Of a stretch of DNA of 64,000 nucleotides, positions 1-8,831 are shown one piece after another (position 1 is the first letter of the stretch; the number at the start of each line of letters is the position of its first letter). Origin of the DNA: Clostridia bacterium (GTDB lineage: Bacteria; Bacillota; Clostridia; Oscillospirales; Acutalibacteraceae); contig JAFODS010000019.1 in NCBI GenBank assembly GCA_017380575.1, forward strand, positions 92,948 through 156,947, given 5' to 3'. The translations under genes and the position numbers were made by a program. The notes beneath the pieces were generated by a model, which saw nothing but the letters and a program-made list of their open reading frames with translations, was not told the origin of the DNA and did not search any database.

Positions 1-1913
1 ACGCTGATATGACAAAGGGTACAGGTGTTGTTAAAATCACACCTGCACACGACCCGAACGACTTCGAGGTAGGCAGACGTCACAATCTTCCGATGGTAAG
101 AACATTTACTTACGACGGACATATGACAGGTGCTGCTGAAAAGGCTGCGTACGATGAGCTTGTTGCAAGCGGAAAGGCTGCTGCAGATGAACCTGAAGTT
201 CTTGACTGCGGTAAGTATGCAGGCATGACAACAATGGAAGCTCGTAAGGCTATCCTTGCTGACCTTGAAGAGGGCGGATATATCAAGTATATCGAGCCTC
301 TCAAGCACGAAGTTGGTACTTGCTACCGTTGTCATTCAACAATTGAACCGATGGTTTCAAAACAGTGGTTCGTTCGTATGGTACCTCTTGCAGAGCCTGC
401 AATTGAAGCTGTTGAAAAGGGCGAAACCGTATTTATCCCTGAAAGATTCACAAAGAACTATATGAACTGGATGAGAGGTACACGTGACTGGTGTATTTCA
501 CGTCAGCTCTGGTGGGGTCACCGTATCCCTGCATGGTACTGTGCAGACTGCGGTGCAACTATGGTTTCTAAAACTGATATTGACACTTGTCCGCACTGTG
601 CAAGCAAAAATGTCAGTCAGGATGAAGACACACTTGATACATGGTTCTCGTCAGCTCTCTGGCCGTTCTCAACTCTCGGCTGGCCTGATGAAACTCCTGA
701 TCTTAAGCACTATTATCCGACAAGTACTCTCGTTACAGGTTACGATATCATCGGTTTCTGGGTAAGCCGTATGATTTTCTCGGCTCTTGAGTATACAGGT
801 CAGGTTCCGTTTGATACAGTTCTTATCCACGGTCTTGTACGTGATGCTCTCGGCAGAAAGATGTCAAAGTCACTCGGTAACGGTATCGATCCTCTTGAGG
901 TTATTGACCAGTACGGTGCCGATGCTCTTCGTCTTACTCTTGCAACAGGTAACAGCCCGGGTAATGATATGAGATTCTCTGACGACAAGGTAAGTGCAAG
1001 CCGTAACTTTGCAAACAAGATCTGGAATGCTGCAAGATTTATTCTTATGAATCTTGGCGAGGACGAAAAAGCACCTCACGTTCCGGAAGACCTTGCCCTT
1101 GAGGATAAATGGATTCTCAGCCTTTACAATAACCTTGTTAAGGAAGTTACAGACAACCTTGATAAGTTTGAACTCGGTATTGCGGTTCAGAAGCTTTATG
1201 ACTTCATCTGGGATGTATTCTGCGACTGGTATATTGAAATTGCAAAGATCCGTCTTAATTCAGGCGATGAGAAGGCTGCGCAGACAGCTCGTGATATGCT
1301 TGTTTACATTATGTCAAACACATTGAAGCTCCTTCATCCGTTTATGCCGTTCATCACAGAAGAAATCTGGCAGACACTTCCTCACGAAGGTGAGTCAATT
1401 ATGATTTCAGAGTGGCCGACATATAAAGATGAGTTCAATTTTGCAGTTGAAGAGCAGGAAATGGAAAGAATTATGGAAGCAGTCCGTGCTATCCGTAACC
1501 GCCGTGCAGAAATGAACGTTCCTCCGTCAAGAAAGGCGAAGTATTATATTGCAACATCTTACAAGGATACATTCCGTCAGGCAGGTATCTTTATGCAGCG
1601 TCTTGCTTCTTGCTCAGAGGCAGAGGTTGGCGACAGCTTCGAGTTTGACGATGCTGTATGCGTTGTTACAACAGATGCTAAGGTTTATATCCCGATGGGC
1701 GACCTTGTAGACTTTGAGGCTGAAATTGCACGTCTTGAAAAAGAGAAGGCTAAGGAACTCAAGGAACTTGAGTTTATTGATAAGAAGCTCAATAACGAAA
1801 ACTTCGTTGCAAAAGCACCTGCAGCAGTTGTTGAAGGTCAGCGTGAGGCAGCAAAGAAGATTCGTGATAAGATCGCGATGATCGATGAAAGCCTTGCAAA
1901 GCTCAGAAAATAA
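1..1913 (+). CDS. valS: Valyl-tRNA synthetase, 5'-truncated by the window edge
   Basis: Charges tRNA-Val with valine in the cytoplasm. The frame is open from base 3, so the gene starts upstream; about 637 C-terminal residues are visible out of roughly 880 usual for the family. The visible part begins in the editing domain (TPAHDPNDFEVG), continues through zinc-ribbon-like Cys pairs (CADCG and CPHC) and the class I signature GRKMSKS at about nt 852-872, then the anticodon-binding domain. It ends in the charged coiled coil (EIARLEKEKAKELKEL) that distinguishes ValRS from IleRS. A hairpin terminator follows, so it is transcriptionally separated from folC. The GTGVVKITPAHDPND segment and the C-terminal arm make ValRS rather than IleRS or LeuRS secure. 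Confidence 0.97.
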   Translation, partial: ADMTKGTGVVKITPAHDPNDFEVGRRHNLPMVRTFTYDGHMTGAAEKAAYDELVASGKAAADEPEVLDCGKYAGMTTMEARKAILADLEEGGYIKYIEPLKHEVGTCYRCHSTIEPMVSKQWFVRMVPLAEPAIEAVEKGETVFIPERFTKNYMNWMRGTRDWCISRQLWWGHRIPAWYCADCGATMVSKTDIDTCPHCASKNVSQDEDTLDTWFSSALWPFSTLGWPDETPDLKHYYPTSTLVTGYDIIGFWVSRMIFSALEYTGQVPFDTVLIHGLVRDALGRKMSKSLGNGIDPLEVIDQYGADALRLTLATGNSPGNDMRFSDDKVSASRNFANKIWNAARFILMNLGEDEKAPHVPEDLALEDKWILSLYNNLVKEVTDNLDKFELGIAVQKLYDFIWDVFCDWYIEIAKIRLNSGDEKAAQTARDMLVYIMSNTLKLLHPFMPFITEEIWQTLPHEGESIMISEWPTYKDEFNFAVEEQEMERIMEAVRAIRNRRAEMNVPPSRKAKYYIATSYKDTFRQAGIFMQRLASCSEAEVGDSFEFDDAVCVVTTDAKVYIPMGDLVDFEAEIARLEKEKAKELKELEFIDKKLNNENFVAKAPAAVVEGQREAAKKIRDKIAMIDESLAKLRK

Positions 1914-1920
1914 TAAAACT

Positions 1921-1949
1921 TATGGGACGGTTTATCCGTCCCATATTTT
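1921..1949 (+). terminator. Intrinsic terminator after valS
   Basis: Perfect 10-bp stem (TATGGGACGG / CCGTCCCATA) with a 5-nt loop, ending in TTTT, seven bases after the valS stop codon. Confidence 0.8.
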
Positions 1950-1952
1950 GAA

Positions 1953-3236
1953 ATGAGTGATTTTATGAACTATAATGAAGCTCTTGAATTTATACATTCA
2001 CGAATGAAATTCGGCTCGCAACCGGGTATGGAACGTATTTCCGCTTTGTGCGAAGCGTTTGATAATCCGCAGGATAATCTTAAGTATGTTCACGTTGCGG
2101 GAACAAACGGTAAAGGCTCAACCTGCACCATGATTGCCAAAATGCTTGAAGCGGCAGGCTATAAGGTCGGTCTTTTTACTTCACCGTTCGTTGTTGATTT
2201 CCGTGAAAGAATTCAGATTAATTCTCAGATGATTCCTCAGCAGGACTTTGCAGATATCGTTGCAAAAATTGTTCCTGTGATTGAAGAACTTAAAAAGAAA
2301 AACATTGAACCTACGGAGTTTGAAATCATAACTGCCGCAGCGTTTCTCTATTTCAGTCAGGAAAAATGTGATATCGTTGTTCTTGAGGTCGGCCTTGGCG
2401 GCACGCTTGACTCAACAAACATAATAAAAAAGTCTGAGGTAAGCGTTATTACATCAATCTCAATGGATCATACCGATATTTTAGGCGATTCCATTCTTGA
2501 AATTGCTGCACATAAATGCGGTATTTTCAAAGAGGGCGGTCACGTTGTCGGTTATCCTCAGCCTGATTTTGCCGTTGAACGTTTTGTAAAAGAAAAGGCA
2601 AAAGAAGCCGGCTGTAATTACACTCATTCTGACCTTGGTCGAATCCGACTTGTGCTTGAAGAATTCGACGGTTCAACGATTATCTACGCAGGCTGTACTT
2701 TTAAAATTCCTCTTGCCGGTAAGCATCAGATTTATAACTTCTCAACTGCAATTTCTGCAATCAACGTTCTTAAAAACAAGGGTTGGAATGTTTCTGCAAA
2801 AAATATGATAGACGGTATTTCTGCACTCAAAATTCCTGCAAGAGTCGAAATTATTTCTAAAAATCCTCTTGTTATCATTGACGGCGGACACAATGCTGAG
2901 GGTGTGGATGCACTTTGCTATACACTCAAAAAGCACTATTCTGACAAGAAGATAATCGCTGTTTTTGGCATGATGAAAGATAAGAACTATAAATACTGTG
3001 CCGAAAAATTAGCTCCGTTGTGTCAGAAGATTTACACAACAACCGTTTCAAATCCACGCTCGCTGACAGCAAAAGAGCTTGCGGCTGAGCTTAAGACTTA
3101 CGGTGTAAAAGCAAAGCCTGTTGACGACTGTGCAAAAGCATATGCAAAGGCATTGAAAAAAGCGGACGAAAATTCGCTCGTTCTTGTCTGCGGTTCGCTT
3201 TATCTTGCATCAGACATCAAAAATTTACAAAAATAG
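1953..3236 (+). CDS. folC: Bifunctional folylpolyglutamate / dihydrofolate synthase
   Basis: Adds L-glutamate to (dihydro)folate or dihydropteroate in an ATP-dependent, Mur-ligase-like reaction in the cytoplasm. The P-loop HVAGTNGKGST lies at residues 47-57. TSPFVVDFRERIQIN follows near residue 75, the Mur-ligase central motif ENVGLGG is represented by VLEVGLGGTLDSTN near 147-160, and the C-terminal domain carries DGGHNAEG near residue 310. At 427 aa it has normal family length. The assigned ATG has only a weak upstream purine run; a second ATG at 1965 (MNYNEAL) is a reasonable alternative start. It lies between two terminators and appears monocistronic. folA and thyA, which act in the same folate pool, are at 19-20.4 kb. 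Confidence 0.95.
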   Translation: MSDFMNYNEALEFIHSRMKFGSQPGMERISALCEAFDNPQDNLKYVHVAGTNGKGSTCTMIAKMLEAAGYKVGLFTSPFVVDFRERIQINSQMIPQQDFADIVAKIVPVIEELKKKNIEPTEFEIITAAAFLYFSQEKCDIVVLEVGLGGTLDSTNIIKKSEVSVITSISMDHTDILGDSILEIAAHKCGIFKEGGHVVGYPQPDFAVERFVKEKAKEAGCNYTHSDLGRIRLVLEEFDGSTIIYAGCTFKIPLAGKHQIYNFSTAISAINVLKNKGWNVSAKNMIDGISALKIPARVEIISKNPLVIIDGGHNAEGVDALCYTLKKHYSDKKIIAVFGMMKDKNYKYCAEKLAPLCQKIYTTTVSNPRSLTAKELAAELKTYGVKAKPVDDCAKAYAKALKKADENSLVLVCGSLYLASDIKNLQK

Positions 3237-3275
3237 TCACCGTTTACGGTCTTGATTCAACAAAATATTTATCTT

Positions 3276-3312
3276 AAATCCTTTATCCTTTCGGATAGAG
3301 GATTTTTCTTTT
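3276..3312 (+). terminator. Intrinsic terminator after folC
   Basis: Interrupted stem AAATCC-ATCC / GGAT-GGATTT around a TTTC loop, followed by a T-rich run, 40 bases past the folC stop and just upstream of the spoIIA operon. Confidence 0.65.
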
Positions 3313-3327
3313 TCAGGAGGAATATTA

Positions 3328-3666
3328 ATGCCCGTTAAAATTATTTCAACAAAACAGAGAGTAACCGCCTTTCTTGAAGGCGAAATTGACCATCACACCG
3401 CCGCGGCTTTAAGGCTTGAAATTGACGAGGCAATCGGGCGTAATAAGCCGAAGACGCTCAAACTTGATTTTGCCGATGTAACTTTTATGGATTCTTCGGG
3501 AATAGGCCTTGTTATGGGGAGATTCCGCACGATTCAGCCCTTGGGAGGAAAGCTGATTGTTTCAAATCTTTCGCCTCAGGTATATCGGATAATGCAGCTT
3601 GCAGGTCTTGAAAAAATAGCAAAAATAAGCAAAAGGGAGGATGTAAACAATGCAGAAAATAAATGA
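3328..3666 (+). CDS. spoIIAA: Anti-sigma F factor antagonist SpoIIAA
   Basis: STAS-domain protein of the forespore switch. In the unphosphorylated form it binds the anti-sigma factor SpoIIAB and frees sigma F; SpoIIAB phosphorylates it on a serine, and the SpoIIE phosphatase reverses this. The phosphorylation motif MDSSGIG is at residues 54-60, in the position of the known SpoIIAA serine. The length (112 aa) is typical. A strong AGGAGGAAT ribosome site precedes the ATG. The 3' end overlaps spoIIAB by 17 bases, giving the classical spoIIAA-spoIIAB-sigF order. Gene order and motif together make a general RsbV-type antagonist unlikely. Confidence 0.94.
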   Translation: MPVKIISTKQRVTAFLEGEIDHHTAAALRLEIDEAIGRNKPKTLKLDFADVTFMDSSGIGLVMGRFRTIQPLGGKLIVSNLSPQVYRIMQLAGLEKIAKISKREDVNNAENK

Positions 3667-4087
3667 AATGAGGATGACTCTGGATTCTAAATCCGTAAAC
3701 GAAAGCTTCGCACGTTCAACTGTTGCAGCTTTTATGGCACAGCTTGACCCGACGCTTGATGAGATTTCGGATGTAAAAATGGCTGTAAGCGAGGCTGTCA
3801 CTAACTGTATAGTACATGCTTATCCGCAGTCTGTGGGTAAGATTTACATATGTGTCACGATTCTTGAAAACAGACGGGTGAAGATAAGCATAAGGGACAA
3901 GGGATGCGGAATCGTTGATGTAAAGCAGGCAATGGAACCTCTTTTCACAACCCTTGGCGGTGAACGTGCCGGTCTCGGATTCGCTGTTATGGAAAGCTTT
4001 ACCGACAAAATTACCGTTCACTCAAAGCCTGAAAAGGGAACGACTGTGACAATGTATAAAACCGTAAACGGGCGTGCAGGGATATGA
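3650..4087 (+). CDS. spoIIAB: Anti-sigma F factor / serine kinase SpoIIAB
   Basis: GHKL-fold protein that holds sigma F inactive and phosphorylates SpoIIAA using ATP. The N-box SEAVTNCIVHAYP occupies residues 47-59, the G1-like DKGCGI motif is near residue 82, and the ERAGLGFAVMESF lid/G2 segment is near 104-116. At 145 aa it has family length. The start overlaps the end of spoIIAA and the stop overlaps the start of sigF by 4 bases (ATGA), so the three are translationally coupled. A ribosome site (AAAGGGAGG) lies within the end of spoIIAA. Confidence 0.95.
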   Translation: MQKINEMRMTLDSKSVNESFARSTVAAFMAQLDPTLDEISDVKMAVSEAVTNCIVHAYPQSVGKIYICVTILENRRVKISIRDKGCGIVDVKQAMEPLFTTLGGERAGLGFAVMESFTDKITVHSKPEKGTTVTMYKTVNGRAGI

Positions 4088-4749
4088 TAATCAGTTCTGA
4101 AACAAGGGACGAAAAAATTGAATCTAACCTCGGTCTTGTGCACTCCTGTGCTCACAAGCTCAGAGGCAGGGGAGTCGAATATGAAGACCTTTTTCAGGCA
4201 GGCTGTGTCGGTCTTATAAAGGCTGTGGACGGGTTTGATGAGGAAAGAGGCTTCAGCTTCTCGACCTATGCTGTGCCTGTCATACTTGGCGAAATGAAAC
4301 GAATTTTCCGCGATGACGGAACTGTAAGTGTAAGCCGTTCGCTTAAAGAAAAGGGAAGGAAAATAAGCTACGAAAAAGAAGCGTTTATAAAGCAATTCAA
4401 CCGTGAACCGACGGTGAAGGAAATTGCTGAACGGCTCGGCTTTGATGAGTATGAAACCGTTCAGGCAATAACCGCTTCAATGCCTGTTATTTCTATGACG
4501 ATGCAGGACGATGAAAGCGAAAATCAGTTTGATATTCCCGTGGATTCTCACGAACAAAGTGTGTCAACATTAATCGCTCTTGAACAGGTAATGAGTGAGC
4601 TTGACGGAAGGGATAAGGAAATAATAAGAATGAGGTATTATTCGGGTTTAACGCAGACTGTGATAGCGAAAAAACTCGGTATGACTCAGGTGCAGGTCAG
4701 CAGACGTGAAAAAGTGATTTTAAAACAGATGCGCTCGAAATTACTGTAG
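4084..4749 (+). CDS. sigF: RNA polymerase sporulation sigma factor F
   Basis: First compartment-specific sporulation sigma factor, active in the forespore once released from SpoIIAB. Region 2 contains DLFQAGCVGLIKAVDGFD, FSFSTYAVPVILGEMKR and the promoter-melting residues downstream. Region 3 (SRSLKEKGRKI) and region 4 with its helix-turn-helix (LTQTVIAKKLGMTQVQVSRREK) follow. The length (221 aa) is slightly short of B. subtilis SigF but normal for Clostridia. It is the last gene of the spoIIA operon. Sigma G is a close paralogue, but the upstream spoIIAA-AB pair identifies this as sigma F. Confidence 0.95.
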   Translation: MIISSETRDEKIESNLGLVHSCAHKLRGRGVEYEDLFQAGCVGLIKAVDGFDEERGFSFSTYAVPVILGEMKRIFRDDGTVSVSRSLKEKGRKISYEKEAFIKQFNREPTVKEIAERLGFDEYETVQAITASMPVISMTMQDDESENQFDIPVDSHEQSVSTLIALEQVMSELDGRDKEIIRMRYYSGLTQTVIAKKLGMTQVQVSRREKVILKQMRSKLL

Positions 4750-4793
4750 ACAAAACAGGCGGATAGTGGTATTATTTTCGCGGAGGTGTTATA

Positions 4794-4976
4794 ATGCCCG
4801 GTAAAACAAACTGCGAAAGCTGTAATAATTTCTGCTACGACGAGGTTGAAGATTATTATTACTGCTCAATGAACCTCGACGAGGATGAATATATCAAGTT
4901 CTTAAGTGCATCGTATTATGATTGCCCTTATTATGAGCCTGACGATGAATATAAAATCGTACGAAAACAGAACTAA
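4794..4976 (+). CDS. Small Cys-rich acidic protein (DUF6472-like)
   Basis: A 60-residue protein with an AGGTG ribosome site (GCGGAGGTGTTATAATG), 44 bases after sigF and before a clear terminator, so it is probably read through from the spoIIA operon or from its own promoter. It contains five cysteines (CESCNNFC near the N terminus, YYYCSM and YYDCPYY later) and many Asp, Glu and Tyr residues. Paired CxxC and CxxxC spacing suggests a small metal-binding knuckle, which is inference. Its layout resembles the uncharacterised DUF6472 family of Clostridia. No function can be assigned from sequence. Confidence 0.75.
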   Translation: MPGKTNCESCNNFCYDEVEDYYYCSMNLDEDEYIKFLSASYYDCPYYEPDDEYKIVRKQN

Positions 4977-5004
4977 GAAAAACCGCACTTTGTTGCGGTT
5001 TTTC
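4977..5004 (+). terminator. Bidirectional-looking terminator
   Basis: Perfect 11-bp stem GAAAAACCGCA / TGCGGTTTTTC with a six-base loop, directly after the small Cys-rich gene. The T-rich right arm supports rightward termination. Confidence 0.85.
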
Positions 5005-5033
5005 TTGCATAATTATGCAAGATGTGTTAAAAT
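5005..5033 (+). promoter_or_regulatory. Promoter of the amidohydrolase-proBAC operon
   Basis: TTGCAT (5005-5010), 17-bp spacer, TAAAAT (5028-5033). The -35 hexamer forms the left part of a perfect 16-bp palindrome, TTGCATAATTATGCAA (5005-5020). The expected transcription start is near 5040. Confidence 0.6.
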
Positions 5034-5042
5034 ATTCGTCAT

Positions 5043-5058
5043 TAATCAACGTTGATTA
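5043..5058. promoter_or_regulatory. Perfect 16-bp palindrome, candidate operator
   Basis: TAATCAACGTTGATTA is a perfect palindrome placed 9 bp after the -10 hexamer, covering the expected first transcribed bases and ending 41 bp before the likely start codon at 5100. This is a classic place for a dimeric repressor to bind. No regulator gene is adjacent and the cognate protein is unknown. Confidence 0.5.
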
Positions 5059-5099
5059 TGTGAATGCTATTAATAAAAAGCAGAATAGAAGGTATTAAA

Positions 5100-5903
5100 A
5101 TGTTGATAGACTTTCACACCCACATTTTTCCTGATAAAATTGCGGCAGGGGCGGTACGCTCTTTGAGTAACAGTATAGTTAATTTTCAGGGAGTAAGGTA
5201 CAGACATTACACAAGAGGCACGGTTGACAGTCTGGTCAGTTCAATGGAAAGAAACGGTGTTGATATGTCCGTTATTCTTCCTATCGCAACAAAGCCGACA
5301 CAAACGAAATCGATAAATGAGTTTGCAAAACAGGTCCGTAACGAAAAATTGATTTCTTTTGCTTCTCTTCACCCCGAACAAAGTGATTGGGAATATATAC
5401 TTGAAGGAATAAAAGAAAACGGATTCAAAGGAATCAAGCTTCATCCGGAATATCAGTCTTTTTATGTTGACAGTCCGCGTTCGCTTGAAATTCTCAGAAA
5501 AGCGGAAGACCTCGGTCTGTATGTAACCCTTCATACGGGATTTGACTACGGAATGCCGGAGCCGATTCATTGTCAGCCGGACAGACTTAAAAACACACTT
5601 GAATATGTTTCGGGTAAATATATTATTGCGGCTCATTTAGGGGCGTTTATGAACTGGGATGAAGTTGAAAAGCATCTTGTAGGGACAAACATAAACTTTG
5701 ACACTTCTTTTGTTTCAAAGTTTATTTCACCTGAACAGTGCAGACGTATTATCAGAAATCACGGAGCAGACAAAATACTTTTCGGAAGTGATTCGCCGTG
5801 GAACAGCCCGAAGACAGAAAAAGATTTTATTATTGGTCTTAATCTTTCACAAGAAGAAAATGAAATGATTTTTTATAAAAATGCATTGAAAATATTGAAA
5901 TAA
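5100..5903 (+). CDS. Amidohydrolase-family TIM-barrel metal hydrolase
   Basis: Predicted cytoplasmic metal-dependent hydrolase of the amidohydrolase_2 / TatD-like superfamily. Visible metal ligands are the N-terminal DFHTHIF (residues 4-10), a mid-chain histidine in TLHTGFDYG, AAHLGAF and the late Asp in FGSDSPW. The ATG at 5100 is chosen because the protein then begins directly with the metal-binding strand and has an AGAAGGT site; an upstream in-frame ATG at 5064 lacks a good ribosome site and would lie just past the operator. It is 14 bp upstream of proB, so it belongs to the proline operon, but no proline-biosynthesis role is known for this family. The substrate is unknown. Confidence 0.8.
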   Translation: MLIDFHTHIFPDKIAAGAVRSLSNSIVNFQGVRYRHYTRGTVDSLVSSMERNGVDMSVILPIATKPTQTKSINEFAKQVRNEKLISFASLHPEQSDWEYILEGIKENGFKGIKLHPEYQSFYVDSPRSLEILRKAEDLGLYVTLHTGFDYGMPEPIHCQPDRLKNTLEYVSGKYIIAAHLGAFMNWDEVEKHLVGTNINFDTSFVSKFISPEQCRRIIRNHGADKILFGSDSPWNSPKTEKDFIIGLNLSQEENEMIFYKNALKILK

Positions 5904-5917
5904 CAGAGGATATTAAA

Positions 5918-6691
5918 ATGAGAATTGTTGTAAAAGTCGGAACATCAACGCTTGCGCATGCAGGCGGATTGCTGAATATACGCAGGGTTGAAGAACTCTG
6001 CAAGGTTCTAAGCGACCTTAAAAATGCAGGAAACGATATTATTCTCGTAACATCAGGAGCAATCGGAATGGGTACGGGAAAGCTTCAGCTTAAGTCAAAG
6101 CCTACCGATATCGCAGGCAAGCAGGCGGCAGCTGCAGTCGGTCAGTGTGAGCTTATGTATACTTACGATAAGCTTTTTTCGGAATATAACCACACCGTCG
6201 CTCAGCTTCTTATGACGGGTGATGACTTTGAGCACGCAGACAGATATAATAATTTCATCAATACAATGAATAAACTCCTTGAGTTTTCAGCGTTGCCGAT
6301 CATTAACGAAAATGATACGGTTTCAACAGATGAAATCAAGGTTGGTGATAACGATACGCTTTCAGCAATGGTTGCTGTCAGCGTGAAGGCAGATCTTCTT
6401 ATTCTGCTTTCTGATATTGACGGTCTTTTCACTTCTGATCCGCACAAAAATTCTGATGCAACTCTTATTTCTGTTGTGTCTGAAATTACCGATGAGATCA
6501 GATCACTTGCAGGTGATAAAGGCTCAAGTCTCGGTACGGGCGGAATGAAAACAAAAATCCGTGCGGCTGAAATCAGCACATCAAAGGGTTGCGATATGGT
6601 TATTGCTAACGGTGAAAACCCTTATGTGCTCTACGATATAGTTGACGGCAAATCGGTCGGAACAAGGTTTCTTAAAAAGGCAGGCGAATAA
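5918..6691 (+). CDS. proB: Glutamate 5-kinase (short form without PUA domain)
   Basis: Phosphorylates L-glutamate to glutamyl-5-phosphate, the first step of proline biosynthesis. Amino-acid-kinase features: VKVGTSTL at residues 4-11, VTSGAIGMG near 46-54, [17 protein letters not shown] near 126-142, and the phosphate-binding GTGGMKTKI near 206-214. At 257 aa it lacks the C-terminal PUA domain of longer ProB proteins such as that of E. coli, a common short form in Firmicutes. Proline feedback inhibition would be through the kinase domain alone. It is followed after 1 base by proA. Confidence 0.95.
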   Translation: MRIVVKVGTSTLAHAGGLLNIRRVEELCKVLSDLKNAGNDIILVTSGAIGMGTGKLQLKSKPTDIAGKQAAAAVGQCELMYTYDKLFSEYNHTVAQLLMTGDDFEHADRYNNFINTMNKLLEFSALPIINENDTVSTDEIKVGDNDTLSAMVAVSVKADLLILLSDIDGLFTSDPHKNSDATLISVVSEITDEIRSLAGDKGSSLGTGGMKTKIRAAEISTSKGCDMVIANGENPYVLYDIVDGKSVGTRFLKKAGE

Positions 6692-6692
6692 A

Positions 6693-7940
6693 ATGACAAC
6701 ACTTGAAATATTGAAACAGGCAAAGGCTGCAAAAAGTGTCCTTGCAAAGCTTACAAGTGAAAAGAAAAACGAAGCACTTTATGCAATGGCGGATGCTCTT
6801 GTTGACTCCGCGGATGATATCCTCAGTGAAAATGCGAAGGACATTGAAGCTGCAAAAGGTGTTATTTCGGATGTAATGATAGACAGACTTACTCTTACCA
6901 AAGAAAGAATCGAGAGTATGGCTGAGGGTATAAGAGAGGTTGCAAAGCTTCCTGACCCTGTCGGTGAGGTTCTTGAAAGAGTTGAACGCGAAAACGGAAT
7001 GGTAATCGAGAAAACTGCAGTGCCGATGGGTGTTGTTGCAATTATCTACGAAAGCCGTCCGAATGTTTCCTCCGATGCTGCGGCACTTGCACTCAAAAGC
7101 GGTAACGTGTGTGTTCTCCGCGGAGGTAAAGAGGCATTCAGAAGTGCAAATGCAATTGTAAATGCACTCAGAAAAGGCTTGAAAAATCTTGGGATTGACG
7201 AAACTGTTATCAATATGGTGCAGGACACAAGCCGTCAGAGTGCAAACGAGCTTATGACAGCGGACGGTTATGTCGATCTTCTCATTCCGCGTGGCGGTGC
7301 AGGACTTATCAATGCCTGCGTAAAAAATGCAACAGTTCCGTGTATTCAGACGGGTACGGGTATCTGCCACGTTTATGTTGATGAAACTGCCGATATGGAA
7401 ATGGCACTTAAAATTATTGAAAATGCAAAAACAAGCAGACCTTCGGTTTGTAATGCAGAGGAAGTTTTGCTCGTAAATAAAAAAATAGCTGCAGAATTCC
7501 TTCCGAAGCTTAAAAAGATTCTTGTTGATGACAGAAGTGTCAACCCCGTTGAGTTAAGACTTCACGAATCAGCTCAGGGTATTATTGATGGTACTCCTGC
7601 AGGTGAGAATGATTTCGATACGGAATTTCTTGATTATATTCTTGCTGTCAAGGTTGTTGAAGATGTAAATGAAGCTGTTGCTCATATTTCAGAGCACTCA
7701 ACCCACCACAGCGAGGCAATTGTAACTCAGAGTGAAGAGGCTGTTGAAATCTTCACACGTGATATAGACAGCTCATCTGTTTACGTAAATGTCAGTACAC
7801 GTTTTACTGACGGTGGTGAATTCGGTCTTGGCTGTGAAATGGGTATATCCACACAGAAGCTTCATGCAAGAGGTCCGATGGGACTTCGTGAGCTGACTAC
7901 ATATAAATACATTATCCGTGGTAACGGTCAGATAAGATAA
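6693..7940 (+). CDS. proA: Glutamate-5-semialdehyde dehydrogenase
   Basis: NADPH-dependent reduction of glutamyl-5-phosphate to glutamate-5-semialdehyde, the second step of proline synthesis; ProA usually works in a complex with ProB. The catalytic cysteine lies in [11 protein letters not shown] at about residue 253. Other family landmarks are [25 protein letters not shown] and the C-terminal [17 protein letters not shown]. The ATG at 6693 is one base after the proB stop; a longer frame from 6642 would lie inside proB and add 17 unrelated residues. The length (415 aa) matches the family. Confidence 0.96.
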   Translation: MTTLEILKQAKAAKSVLAKLTSEKKNEALYAMADALVDSADDILSENAKDIEAAKGVISDVMIDRLTLTKERIESMAEGIREVAKLPDPVGEVLERVERENGMVIEKTAVPMGVVAIIYESRPNVSSDAAALALKSGNVCVLRGGKEAFRSANAIVNALRKGLKNLGIDETVINMVQDTSRQSANELMTADGYVDLLIPRGGAGLINACVKNATVPCIQTGTGICHVYVDETADMEMALKIIENAKTSRPSVCNAEEVLLVNKKIAAEFLPKLKKILVDDRSVNPVELRLHESAQGIIDGTPAGENDFDTEFLDYILAVKVVEDVNEAVAHISEHSTHHSEAIVTQSEEAVEIFTRDIDSSSVYVNVSTRFTDGGEFGLGCEMGISTQKLHARGPMGLRELTTYKYIIRGNGQIR

Positions 7941-7952
7941 GGCGGTGACATT

Positions 7953-8753
7953 ATGGGAAAAACTTTCGGTTTTATAGGATGCGGTAATATGGGCGGAGCA
8001 CTCGCAAAGGCTGTGTCCGAAGCAGGGTATAAAAACGATATTCTTCTTGCAGATATAAACAAAGAAAGAGTTGAAACTCTTGGTCAAGAGATTTCTGCAG
8101 AGCCTGCAGATGCACAAAAAATTGCACAGGAATGCAAGTTTATCTTTATCGGCGTAAAACCGCAGATGATCGCAGAATGCTTCGCAGAAATCAAAGAAAC
8201 ATTGAGCAAGAGAGAAGATAAGCCTGTTATTGTTTCTATGGCAGCAGGAGTCGCTGTGAGCCGAATTAAAGAACTTTCAGGCGTAGACTCTGTTATCAGA
8301 ATAATGCCGAATATGCCTGTTTCTGTCGGCTCAGGCGTTGTTCTTGCAACAGCTGAAAATGTGAACGAAGCGAATAAAGCCTGCTTCGAAAATGCTATGA
8401 GCAAGGCAGGCGTTTTTGACTGGCTCGAAGAAAAGTTTATTGATGCAGCAAGTGCACTTTCGGGTTGCGGTCCTGCTTTTGCTTATATGTTTGCTCAGGC
8501 TTTGGCAGACGGTGCTGTTGCCTGCGGACTTCCGAGAGATAAAGCTATTCTTTATTCGGCGGGAACGCTTCTCGGTTCAGCAAAAATGATTCTTGAAACA
8601 GGAAAGCATCCCGAAAAGCTTAAGGACGAGGTCTGCAGTCCGGGCGGTTCAACCATTATGGGTGTTAAGGCTCTTGAGGACGAAGGTATGCGAGGAGCTG
8701 CAATAAATGCTGTTTTGGCAGCTTACAAAAGAACACTTGAGCTTGGTAAATAA
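7953..8753 (+). CDS. proC: Pyrroline-5-carboxylate reductase
   Basis: Reduces delta-1-pyrroline-5-carboxylate to L-proline with NAD(P)H, completing the pathway encoded by the two upstream genes. The N-terminal Rossmann motif is GFIGCGNMGGAL (residues 5-16). The C-terminal dimerisation domain carries ALSGCGPAFAY and the signature EVCSPGGSTIMGV. At 266 aa it has typical length. A GGCGGTGA ribosome site lies 12 bp after proA. A strong terminator follows, closing the operon. Confidence 0.96.
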   Translation: MGKTFGFIGCGNMGGALAKAVSEAGYKNDILLADINKERVETLGQEISAEPADAQKIAQECKFIFIGVKPQMIAECFAEIKETLSKREDKPVIVSMAAGVAVSRIKELSGVDSVIRIMPNMPVSVGSGVVLATAENVNEANKACFENAMSKAGVFDWLEEKFIDAASALSGCGPAFAYMFAQALADGAVACGLPRDKAILYSAGTLLGSAKMILETGKHPEKLKDEVCSPGGSTIMGVKALEDEGMRGAAINAVLAAYKRTLELGK

Positions 8754-8760
8754 GATTAAT

Positions 8761-8803
8761 GAGCTGTAAACAACAATTTGTTTTTTACAGCTCCTTCTTT
8801 TTT
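8761..8803 (+). terminator. Terminator of the proline operon
   Basis: Perfect 10-bp stem GAGCTGTAAA / TTTACAGCTC followed by CTTCTTTTTT, seven bases after the proC stop. Confidence 0.85.
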
Positions 8804-8831
8804 AAGGGGATAGGAAAAAATGCGCAGAATG

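Noticed and set aside
6672-7370. A 232-residue reading frame on the minus strand
   Set aside because: Antisense to proA with Cys/Asn-rich, motif-free translation.
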